Source: Toxoplasma gondii ME49
Taxonomy: Eukaryota > Apicomplexa > Conoidasida > Eucoccidiorida > Sarcocystidae
Length of the DNA: 64,000 nucleotides
NCBI RefSeq assembly: GCF_000006565.2
Contig: NC_031468.1
Span: 496,001-560,000, forward strand
Reading direction: 5' to 3'
Each line of letters opens with the position of its first letter. Position 1 is the first letter of the stretch. Shown here piece after piece: positions 46,221 through 56,800 of this stretch. Under the pieces are notes generated by a model. The model did no database searches. It was not told the DNA's origin and worked only from the letters and a program-made list of their open reading frames with translations. The position numbers and the translations under genes were made by a program.

Positions 46221-49200
46221 TCAGATGCGTAGCCACTGCTGCCTGCGCGCCTGCTCGCTGTCGTGGAGAAACAAGGTTCGAGTTTTAATTCTCAGAAACA
46301 CCATGTGCAAGTCGCAGTTCTCACCTGCTGTCATTTGTTCCGCGAGAGTCACTTGCCTGAAAATACCGTCATCCAGTTCCTTCTTTGGAGGAGACGCTTC
46401 TTCTCCCCAGTATCGTCGGCTTTCCTCGGTCTCCAAATCGAAAATGGAGCCTGTCTGGTTGTCGCGGGTCCCCGGCAGTTCCTGCATCTCGAGCAGAAAA
46501 ACAGAGCCAAGCAAATGGAGAAGGAACGTTTCACTGCTTCTTGCACTTGTTCCGTACTTTCGAAGACACTTAAAGGAAACAACGAGTGAGCCACTGACCT
46601 CTCCTCTGTCACTGGACGATCTAGACAGGGAAGAAAAGTCGAGAAGAAGAGGCCGACAAAGGGCCTTGCAACTCTGATGCTTTACCACGCTGGGAAGACT
46701 CGCATGCCCGACCTGGCTTTCGGTCAAAGACGAACGGACGAGAGATTTCGCGTACAGCAGAGAACGAAAGAAAAGAAAAGCTCCATACTGCCCTCTGGCG
46801 AAACAACACGGGAGACGAGATTGTGACAATAGGAGAGAAAAGCAAACATGGATATGATGATGAAACTCCGAAAAGGAGAGTAGGTCTGCGTTTCTCTCAA
46901 GCCTTTGCAGAAAAAAGTCTCCTCTGCACGCGAATGGCATACGCGAGTCGTCGGAAAAGGAATTACCGAAAGGAACCTCTGTCGTCGTCCACATACACTT
47001 GAACAGACCCAAGCCAGGGCGAGAGACATCCGGCACTGCGAGCGAGAACACTGACAGCTGGGCCATGTTCCACAATAACCTCTTGACTGTAAACGCGGTG
47101 TCTGAACACCGGATAGACGGTCGAGAAGCGTATCTCTCGAATCGATGAAACCGAGACAGAAAAAAACGAAATTGAGAAACACGAGTCCCCGGACGACCAC
47201 AGCTTGTTTCCTGTTCAAAAATCAAGTGAGACAGAGAACTGGCGAAGCTGAAAGAACGTACGCCTTCCTGCTTCAAAGGATTCCAACGTTTGTACGACCA
47301 GGTGTAGTTTCGCGCTGGATCGTGGTATGTCTCAATGTAGTCAAAGCCCCCTGCGGTCAGAGTAACGTTTGCTGAAGAGAAGAAAAGACCCACAGAAAAC
47401 GGAGAAAGATAGAGAAAAAAAGTCAAACAGACAGCGCGCAGCATCCGACGAGACGAGCAGACTCGCGATGGCTAGTGCGTAATATAGGGGACATTGGAAC
47501 TCGCCATGGAAACGCGACACCGTCCAAGACTTAAAAAAGCATATCACGATCAACTCCAGAGAACACCAGGGTAATCCGCAGCCTCTCGTTGCATCCGCGA
47601 GTGAAGCTGTTCGCACGACAGTGTCTAGGAAAACGTCTTATCCAGTGAAGGAAAAGAAGTCTCATATTCCTGAGAAAAGTGAAACCCAGTTCGAGAGGGA
47701 ACACTATTTGTGCCATCGTAGAGAGAGAGCAACACAGGGGAAAAGAGAAGAGTCCTTGAAAGAAAAAGGCTCATGTCAGCATTAAACAGAGTAAGAAATA
47801 CATCTTCTGCGTTGACTAGCGCCGAAAGCAATCCCCCAGCCACTGGAAAACTAGAGGACAGATGAGAAATTTATTCTTCACAAAAAAGTGCCGCACTCAA
47901 ACGACTCGATGAGGCAATTGACAATTGATGAGATGCACTCCTGCGACCGCAGATCGCCCTCACGTAACAGGGCGGCGTGACCAGAGGATCGGCGAGCGTC
48001 AGCGCGGCAAAAATGGGCGTCGCCAATGTTTACTGAATTTTAAACGGTAGACAGGGAACAAGCGCTCGTCCGACGCGCTTCACCAAGGTCACAAATTGCA
48101 TCTGTCGGTGAAGGGTCGTTTCTGAGACTCGTCGAACAAGAAGCGAGTGAAGACAGGGAAAAAGCTTGAACCAGCACCGTCAGAGCGGACGCGTCCGCAG
48201 GCAGAAATGAAACGAATGGACGCATTTGCTGGAAACGAAAAAGCAAAGACCTACGAACAAGACCGTAGTCGACCACGAGACGGCCCATAGGCAAGTCAGG
48301 CTTGACGGGAACCCAGTCGTCGTCAGGGAACTCTTCAGGGACGTCGTAAAGACCTTTTTCCTCTGGACAATTGAGCAAGGAGACGCACATCGGTGGACTG
48401 GATGAGAGAAGCAGAAAACGCTTCGTTCAGTAATGTCCATCACCAGCCGCTCCTCGTCGCGGGCCTCCTCTGCTGTTCCTTTTCGGTCTCGCTGTCGGAC
48501 TCTGGCCGGGCGAGCGAACGGAGAGGAAGGAGTGAGAAATGAGACTGACGCGACGCGAAAGGTGCAACAGACGAGAGGCGAGTGAGGCGAGGAGACACAA
48601 AGACAAGAGAGAGAAGACGAAGCGGCAAACAAGTAAGGAGAAAGCGAGCACGCGACACAGTGCTCAGTAGAAGGCCATAATAGACGGGAGAAGAAAGGAG
48701 ACACGATGCCGTGGCGAATCGACGAGAAAAAGTTAACAAGGGGGAGAGAGAGGAGAGCGACACAGAAAGAAATTAAAAGAGCTGCAGAAGACGAGAATGC
48801 GGAGAAGTGAAAAGGATGAGAACGACATTGGAGAGACAGCGGCGAAAAAGCCTCGAAAGGCAACTGAACAAGAATATAGCAATCAGAGAAGAAAACACAA
48901 GGAAGCACAGGCGTTCGGAAGAAAACACAGACCGAGGGAAATACCCACCCTTTTGAATTCTCTGCAATTCGCTCTGGTCTCTCCACTTTGCTTTCAGTCG
49001 GTTGAACGTTTCGTCGTCGACAATCATTGGGGATTCCGCAGATGCCTGAAACCACCACACACGCCGGAACGCCTCTTGCAGCCCTCTCGGTTCTCTGGAG
49101 TGAAAAAAGCGTCTCAGCAGAACTCAGGCGGAACCTCATCGTTCGCTTCTCCCTTTCACTCGGGCCTCGTGACCGTCTGCTTTTCTCCTCTTCAACCTCC

Positions 49201-51531
49201 TTTTTTTGTTAGGACTTCTCCTTCTCCCTGTTGTGCTGAATGCTTCAGTTTTCGCGTGCTAGTTGCGCGACCGCTTTCTTCGCGGCTCGTCTGCCTTTCG
49301 TGTCTTCTGTGTCCACAGTAGTTTTCTCCTCTGCGCCTCTGCACTCTTCCCTCCGTATCCGCTGGATACTTTTGTCCTCCGCCTTCGCGTCTGTCGCCTT
49401 TGTGTCTGCCGCCTTCGCGTCTGTTGCCTTTGTGTCTGTTGCCTTTGTGTCTGTCGCCGATCCCTTCGCTGCGTCTTCTTCGGCCTACCTGTCGATAGAG
49501 AATGGTTTCGTTGTCCACGACGAGCGTCTTGACAGGGAGTTCCTCGATGCGAGTTTCTGGCGACGGTGGGAAGCCTTCCCAGTCTTCGCGGCGATCCTCC
49601 GGCAGCCAGGAGAGATAGTCTCTCCACGTCTTTGCGCCCGGGCGTCGCTCCGTCGCCTTGCGAGTTTGGAAGACTTCTCTCTGTCGCGTCTGCAAGTGCT
49701 TCAGTTTCTGACTTGTCAGCGCGAGAGGCAGCGTTTCCGGAAACAGCTCGTAATTCGCCGTCTGATTCGGATGAAAGAAGTTGTCGCGATTGTACAGATG
49801 CCACTCTGACTCCGGCACAACTTCCCAGCCGGCCGACTGCGGAGACAGCGGCGACGCTTCGCCTTCTGCCGTCGCCCGTCCCCGCCTCGAAAGACCGGTT
49901 TTGTCTCGATTCGAAAACGCCTCGCTTTTTCCAGAGAGTGCGGCTTCCTGCACAGATGGTCCGTCTTCTCCCGAGCTTGCCTCGCCGACAGGCACCGCGT
50001 CGCGTCGACGCAGCGGGTCCTTGGAAACTGAGGAAAGCGGCTTCACCTGTCCAGACTGAGAGACACAAATAGGAACCGCGGTGGACTCCGCCCCTGTCAG
50101 TTCCTTCACTTTCTCGAGCGAAGACAGAAGCGAAGGAGTCGAGGCCAGTGCGGCGTCACGCTCCAGCGCAGCCTGCTGGATCGCCTCGCGCTCTCGAGAC
50201 TCACCAGCCAATGCGTCAGCCTCAGAGAGAGACAAAGAGGGCCTCGAAGGCGACGAAGGAGAAGACGAAGAGGCAGACAGAGATGAAGAAAAGAGAGAGG
50301 ACGAAGAAAGGGAGGAGGCAAGAAGCGACGACGAAGGAGACGAAGAACAGTGTCCACGAGCAAAAGACAGAGAAGACGAGAGAGACGAAGAGGAGACAGA
50401 CGAAGAGCGAGGAGATGGAAACAACAACTGGAAGGAACTGGCGAACGAGAGAGGAGAAGGAACCCACGCAGCAGAAAAGAGAGACGAAGATGACAGATGC
50501 GACCTGGCGTCGAATGGAGGGCGCCTGCGGCGAAAAGCGTCAGACTGAAACCCGGACGCAGATGTTGGAGGATTCCTTCTCGGCTGCTTTCTCGTTGAAG
50601 CGGCGCCCAAGTTGAAAGACGAAATTCGCTTTGGAGAGACTCCTGCGTCGCCGACAAGCCTCACGTTACCCAAGGGAGGAGCCAGCAGAGATCGGTGCGT
50701 CGAGGTGAAGAGAGGAGAAAGAGACAGCGGCTCTTGAGGAAGGCCGTCGCGAAGAGAGGTGTGTGAGGCGAAGCCATTCGAGGGGACAGAAAGAAAACCG
50801 AGGGGAGAGTCCGAGCGAGGAGAGCAGTGAGGCTGAGGAGCAGCCGCAGCGAGGCGAGAGGAAAACGAGGAAGGAGACGAAGCGACAGCAGAAGCTGTCG
50901 AGAGGAACGTTGGAGAGACGCCGAAGCGCCGGCGTTTGACGAGACGCTTCAGACGACTGGAACAGCCGACAGCTGCCTGCCTCGGCCTCTGTGTGGCGCC
51001 GACGACGGCCAAAGGCGAGAGAGCGGATCGGACCAGCGTCTGGGGCTCGCAGCCGTTTGGACGTGAGTTCCTCTCCGTGCGATCTCGAGGAAGAAGAGAA
51101 ACGAGAGAAGAGACAGAGAAACGCGGAGACAGTGGCAACACCAGGCTCGACGCCTGAGTGCCAGGAAGCGACGCCGTTTCCTGCGAGCTGCTTCGCGCCA
51201 CAACTCTCGGCGTCCGTCCATGCACGGTGACGAGGTGTGAGGCGAAGGCAAGCAGCAGGCAGAGTATGAGCCACAAGCGGAGGGAGAAAGCAAACAAAGA
51301 GCGAGAGGCAGGCCTCCAGCGCCGCGGAGATCTTCCGGCTTTGCCCGGAGCTTGTACACACATCGGGAGGCGAGATGAGAGAAGCGCGGCGAGGCGTTGC
51401 GCGCAGAAGGCGAAAGAAGCATCGAAGAGGAGAACCGATGCCGGCCTCCACGAGAGGGAACTCGAATCGGAAACAGATCCACACGGAAAGGTGAAGCGCC
51501 TGCAAGGCAGAACGCCCTCGCCGCCCGCCAT
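46221..51531 (-). CDS. Unrecognised protein with N-terminal hydrophobic segment
   Basis: I do not recognise this family. Exons are 51531-49489, 49045-48949, 48362-48255, 47371-47262 and 46481 onward. All junctions keep phase, and each small exon begins after a clear pyrimidine-AG. Exon 1 codes for a hydrophobic segment (SLRLWLILCLLLAFASHLVT), about 30 residues after a second Met at 51363. That layout fits a signal or anchor followed by a basic, Ser-rich stretch, as in secretory or apicoplast-directed proteins. A long Ser-rich region follows, then a well-ordered C-terminal part: TWRDYLSWLPEDRREDWEGF, ESPMIVDDETFNRLKAKWRD, GLYDVPEEFPDDDWVPVKPD, TAGGFDYIETYHDPARNYTW and GSIFDLETEESRRYWGEEAS. Exon 5 either runs to a stop at 46221 or is spliced at 46325 (GCAG/GTGAGA). 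It could be a 5' part of the reductase gene. Real coding is likely; the function is unknown. Confidence 0.6.
49381..49456. repeat. 15-bp tandem repeat just inside intron 1 of the unknown gene
   Basis: About five copies of gcctttgtgtctgtt or gccttcgcgtctgtc lie roughly 30-110 bases downstream of the exon 1 donor on the minus strand. The period is a multiple of three. If the intron is retained, it reads as repeated HKGNR/HKGDR/REGG units. Confidence 0.85.
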
Positions 51532-51842
51532 CCCTGCTGAGAATGGAAGGACTGCTCGGAGCTGTCCTGACAGCGAGAGAAAACCATTCACCAGACAGGA
51601 GCACGACCGGCGCGACCAGACCAGAGTCGCCGTCTCTGAGGCAGGAGGATCGAGAAACCTTTTCTGGGGAGAGTGCGCTACGCGTCCGACTGCGGTTTAG
51701 ATCTTGCAGGGCTGTGAAGACGAGACCTAAGATCTGTTGCGCCTTCTCAGGACCATCGAAGCCAGAAGAAGAAGCCAGTGAATCTACCGAGTGAAAGGAA
51801 AAGGAAACGCGCCTAAGGAAAGAAGAAGCAAAGAAGGGAGAC

Positions 51843-51912
51843 GAAGCGGAGGAGAGGAAGCGGTGGAGACGAAGCGGTGGAGAGGAAGCGGTGGAGACGA
51901 AGCGGTGGAGAG
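51843..51912. repeat. 14-bp tandem repeat in the divergent spacer
   Basis: Five adjoining copies of gaagcggtggagac/gaagcggtggagag, with one base changed in the first unit. The repeat lies about 310 bases upstream of the unknown minus-strand gene and 1.9 kb upstream of the ABC gene start. Confidence 0.9.
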
Positions 51913-52298
51913 GAAAAAACGAACGAAAGAGAGGGTGGAGAGTGAGGACGGGGAGAAGATGGACGAATTTGTTGAAAAGAGAAACTTAACAAAGGGAGGG
52001 TGAAACAGGCAACGCATTCTACGGAGGCGAAGACATCGACGACATGCTGGAATGCAGACGAAGGAGGCTCAGGCGCGGAGGAGGACCGGAGAAAGAGAAG
52101 AACGCAACGAGGAAGGAACAGGGAGACAGAGGCGACGAAGGCAGAGCGAGAAAAAAGAGGAAACTCAAGAGGAAAGGGCAGCATGCTGAAACGCCCTCGC
52201 GACCGTCGACGGAAGCGCGCGATTGTTGTGGTGGCTGAGAGTGTCTGAGGAGCTTCCCCGCGATGAAAAAACGTATCCTGTGAATCGAGCGCCGAGCC

Positions 52299-52524
52299 AT
52301 GGAGACCTCCTCTCCAGGTTCCTCCTCGCTCTCTCCCTATACGGCAGCATCGCCTTCTTGTCCAGCCGGCGAAACGAAGGAAGGAGTACGAGAACCGCTT
52401 GTCAACATGGGAGAAGAGAGGAGAAGTCGCGAAGAAAAGCCGCCATTTCGTTTCAGGAACCTGCTCTCAGACTCGGGTGTCTCGACAGTCCCGAGTCGCA
52501 GGACGCTGCGGTGTGCATCTTCAG
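52299..52524 (+). CDS. Possible upstream exon of the ABC transporter
   Basis: From an ATG at 52299 a 75-codon frame reads METSSPGSSSLSPYTAASPS and later REEKPPFRFRNLLSDSGVST. It ends at TCTTCAG/GTATAT, a fair donor in phase 1. The known first ABC exon is open only from about 53779 and offers no phase-1 acceptor, so a direct join does not work and another exon would be needed. It may be a leader exon, a separate small gene, or chance. Confidence 0.22.
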
Positions 52525-53829
52525 GTATATACGAGCAAAGACAAGAGCGGGCAGAGAGCCTCGAGAACAGGACAAAAGAGCCGCGCGTTTGTGCCTGCAT
52601 TCCTTTCTGTTCCGCGAGAGTCCACACACCGAGCCCCAGCCTGCGGAAAAACGCTTTCAACTCTCTTTTCTTTGTCTTGCGACTCCCTGCTCGCCTTTGC
52701 CTCTCTCTCTCGGAGCGGGCGGCCCTGCCCGCAGACACACACGAAAAAAAGCGCGCGTTTCGAGGCGCGCGCTGATTTGAGGGCCGGCGCATGCGCTAGT
52801 TCGCGGGCAGACCGACTGTCTCCGTCTCCCTCCTCGTACCTCTCGTTTTCTCTCGCTTTTATTTTCGTCTGCAAGTTGTGCAAGTTGTCCAGCGTTTTCT
52901 CAGCGCGTCGGCGCAGAGGCAGCGGTAGAGAAGAACCGAGAACTGGCAAGACAGCGGCTTTTCCCTGCCAGAAAGGCACCTTCTCGCTCGAGCCGCTCCG
53001 GCGGTCGACCAGAGCGCGCCGCCAAAGACTCGCGTTGCGCCTTCGCAAGCTCCTCTTCTTTGCCGACATTAAAATGTCTTCCGCTCTCCCCAAGTGAATC
53101 GGCGCGCCTCTCTTTTCCGGCTTCCTCCTCTGCGTCGAGGAGACACCCTCGCGAGGGGAAAAGGAGACAGAGAGACAAAAGGCTTCAGCCACAGCAACGG
53201 CGAATGCAGGAAATGCAAAGGGAGAAGAAGAGAAGACCCAGAAGAAAAGGAGATCCGCGGAAAGAGGCGGAGAGGTGCAGTCGGAGAAGAGGAGACGGAG
53301 AGGAAGAGACAAGCTAGAGAAGACAGAGGAGAGGAGACAGAGGAGAGCAGAGAGAAGAAAATATGACAAACGCAGGGGCGCCGCAATGGGCAGGAGTGTG
53401 AGGCGTTCGAAGGAAACGAAGAAGAAACGACACAGAAGAGACGAGGAGGGAGAAAAATAGAATGAGAACTGGAAGGAGAACGAAAGGTCGCAAGCAGTCT
53501 AGATGCGCAAGGCGTTAAGTGGAAGTTGAAGCCGAAGTCGGGATGCAGGCCTAGATTGTCAAGTCGAGCAGTGGCGACGACAATGTTTTACGTTTTCCTT
53601 GTCCTGATTCGATTCTGGGTCTGTCTCTCTAGAGGAACTGTGTGTTTGTGTGTGTATTTTTTTCTGTCCGTCCTCTTTGTTTTCGTCTCGTACTCTTTCC
53701 GCGCTTCACCCTTCGACATCCGTTGCTCGATGGCATCATTCTCTGGGATCGAGAGCCCCAGTTCGTCTAGCGTTTTGACGCGCTTGCATCGGCGTTTGTT
53801 TTTTTTCTGAGCCTGTCTCTGCCTGGACG

Positions 53830-56800
53830 ATGGACTGTGGCAAAGGCGATTGCTCGTCCTCCTCGGCAGAGGAGAAGAACTCTCTTAAACTCTCACTCTG
53901 GCCAATTCCGTATTCTTCTCTGTCAACTTCTTCCTCTGCTGCCTCTGCTTCTCGATCCTCTTCATCTCCATCTTCCATGTTGTCTTTTGCGTGGTTCTCT
54001 TCCTGCTTGTTCCTCCCGTTCTTGGGGGGATCCGCGTCAATCGACGAGGACGACCTTGGGAAGGCCGAGGCGTTTTTGAAGGCCCTCGAGGCCGAGCGTC
54101 GTCGCGCGCCGACTGCCCCGTCGCTGCTTCGCGCCTTGCATGCGTCGAAGCTCCTGTATCCCGCCTACCTTCTCGGCTTGCTAAGACTCCTCGAGGTGCT
54201 CCTCGCCGCATGTCTCCCTCTGCTTCTCCGCAGCCTCGTCGCCGCCGTCGAGGCGCCGCTTCCCGTCGGCCGAGCCTTTCGGAACTCTTGTCTCCCCTCC
54301 GAGGCACCCGATGCTCCGCTCTTTTCTCTACATGCAGCGACTGCATGCGCGGCGGCCGCGACCGGAGCGAGCTCGCCGTGGGGGTCGGTGCATGCAACGG
54401 CGCTCGGTGCGTCGCTGCTGCACCCGGCGAGCTCGCAGGACGCGCGCGACCCAGGCGTCGAGGCCTGGGGGGCAGCCGCTGCGTATCCCTGCCTGTTGTC
54501 TTTCTTCTCTTCGCCTTTCGCGTCCTTCGCCGCCGAGGGGACGGACGCTGTGGAACCGCTCGCGTTCGACGCTCACCTCTGTGGCGCAGAGCCTTCGCTC
54601 GAATCCCGAGTGAACCTCGTCCTTCTCCTCGCCGTCAGCATGGTCGTTTGCAGTCTCCTGCACGTCGCCGTTGGCGTATACCTTGGACAGCGCATGCGGC
54701 GCGTCGCGCTGGAGGTGAAAGTCGCTCTCCTCGCCGCCGCCTTCCGCGTCACACTCGAGCCGAGACGCCGAGACGAAGTAATCTGCGAGTCGAAAGCAGT
54801 GAGACCAGAGAGAAGCAGCGGTGAAAGGGGAGAAGAGGACGAAGAGGACGCCAACGCGAATGAGGACAGAAACGCACTTGAAGGAGGAGAAGCAAGCGAA
54901 GGATACCGCGTCATAAAACGAAGCACAAGCGTCGATCACCTGCCGTTCGCTTCCCGCGGTCGAGACGCGCCTCGCGAGAGAAGAAGTGGAACTTCCTCTT
55001 CGCTTTCAGATGCCCGGACGCGAACCCGCCAGTCTTCCGCAGCCGCATCAGACGCAACAGAGACGCCGGAGGTGGAGAAAGCATCGCGGACGACGCCCTG
55101 GAGAGGAGTCCTCCACAGCGAAGGCGAGGAGACGCGCGCTGCGAAGGGGAGTCGCAGGGCACCACGAGAGGCCGAAGCGTCGGAAAGGAGTGAGGAGGAA
55201 GCAAAGCAGAATCCAGACGAGCAGCCGAGGAAAGGCAGAGCGACGCCAAACAGGGCCGGGAGAGGCCCAGCGACAGAGGCGAAAGGACTGCACTTGAAGA
55301 CTGCGACTGTGGGCAGAGAGAGCGCAGAAGACGAAGGGGAAGCAGGGACAGACGAGGTTTCCGACACGCCACCCGAACGGATATTCCGGCATCGAGCCTG
55401 GCCAGGCGCGGCGCCCAGTGAGGAGATCGAAGCCCAGTTGTGCGACGGAGAGAGAGCGGAGCTGCAGTCCACCACGCGGAGATTTGAGTGTGAGTCGCTC
55501 CATGGATGCACCGTCCATGCTTCTTCCACTGTTGCGGTGCCCCCTATGGCCTCTTGCTTTCCTTCTTCCTCTTCTTCCTCTGCGTCGTCTTCTTCCTCTT
55601 CTTCCTCTTCTTCCTCTTCTTCCTCTGCGTCCTCTACGTCGTCTTCTTCCTCTGCGTCGTCTTCTTCCTCTGCGTCGTCTGCTGTGTCTCCCATGCCTTC
55701 GCCTTCTTCTCTTGCCGCCTGCTCTCCTTCTTTAGCGTCGCTCGAAGTCTCTGGACTGGCGCCCTGCCGGACGCTGCAGGCGCCTGCCGCCTCCTTTTTT
55801 GGCAGCCGAGATCTCCTTTCTGCGCGATCCTCCCTGCCTCAGAGTCACTCGCTGCGTTCACCGTTTCTTCGTCCTCCTCTGCGGGCCGCTCCCCCGGCGA
55901 CGCCCGGCGCGAGGCCGCAGGAGACTTCACGTTCGCTGCATGCGCGCGGCCTCGAGCAAGCAGCCGCGTCTCTCCCCCCTGTCCCGCTGCATGCGCGCGT
56001 CCGAGGCGCCATTGAAAGCGCGGCGTCGCATGCAATCAGACGAACGATGAGCGTGGTGGAAGGTCTCAACACAACGGCCCTGGACGTAGCGAGTTCAGCT
56101 GTAGCGACAGCTGCGGCAACGGCCCAGTTGGTGCGCGGTGACCGAAGCCGAGGTCCGGCAGAGGGAAGAAGGAGGCGAGTGGACGCGAGAGCAGGCAGAC
56201 GCGCGAGACGCATCGGCGAGAAGGAACCGGCAAGAAACGCAGAAGAGGACAGCAGCTGCGGGGACTTCTCAGGCGTCGACAGCGACCTCGCCAGCAGCGT
56301 TGACGAACGCCCCAGCTCCTCAGATTCTGTAAGCGGGCAAGACTGGGGTGGGGGACCGAAGCAGGTAGAAGAAGAAGAGACAGCATTGCGAAAGGGGACT
56401 GAGAAGGAAGCGACAGATAAAGACAGAAACTTTGGAGAGACGGCTTTTTTATAGAGTTCCTGCGAACGTGACGACGGGAGTGCGAATCGCTCGATGTAGC
56501 CGTGTATAGAGATTCACAGATGCCAGGTGTGCGGCCAGTGTTGCGATGCATCTCATGTGATCGAAACTGGCTTTCGACATTTCAGCCGTCTTCTGCAGTC
56601 TTGTGAGCTGGTCGGCCTCGGCACTCCCTGAGATCTTGGGAGTCCGCGACTTCGATACGCGTTCAACATTTCCTCTCCTGTCTGCGTGAGAGATGTCGGA
56701 AGAAGGGGAGGCGGATCGTCCTGCGTCGGGAGCGCCTGGCGGCTGTGTCTAGTCATGCGAAACAGGAGGACGGGGAGCGGCGAACGCTCCCGCCACAAAC

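Larger units (their letters stand above)
51532..53829. other. Divergent spacer between the unknown gene and the ABC transporter
   Basis: Two promoters should lie here because the flanking genes point away from each other. The interval holds the 14-bp repeat, several purine-rich stretches (53180-53460) and one possible 5' exon at 52299. No family-level coding match was found. Confidence 0.45.

Noticed and set aside
49259..50068. 269-codon minus-strand frame in the unknown gene
   Set aside because: Alternate-frame shadow of exon 1; only the chosen frame joins in phase to exons 2-5.
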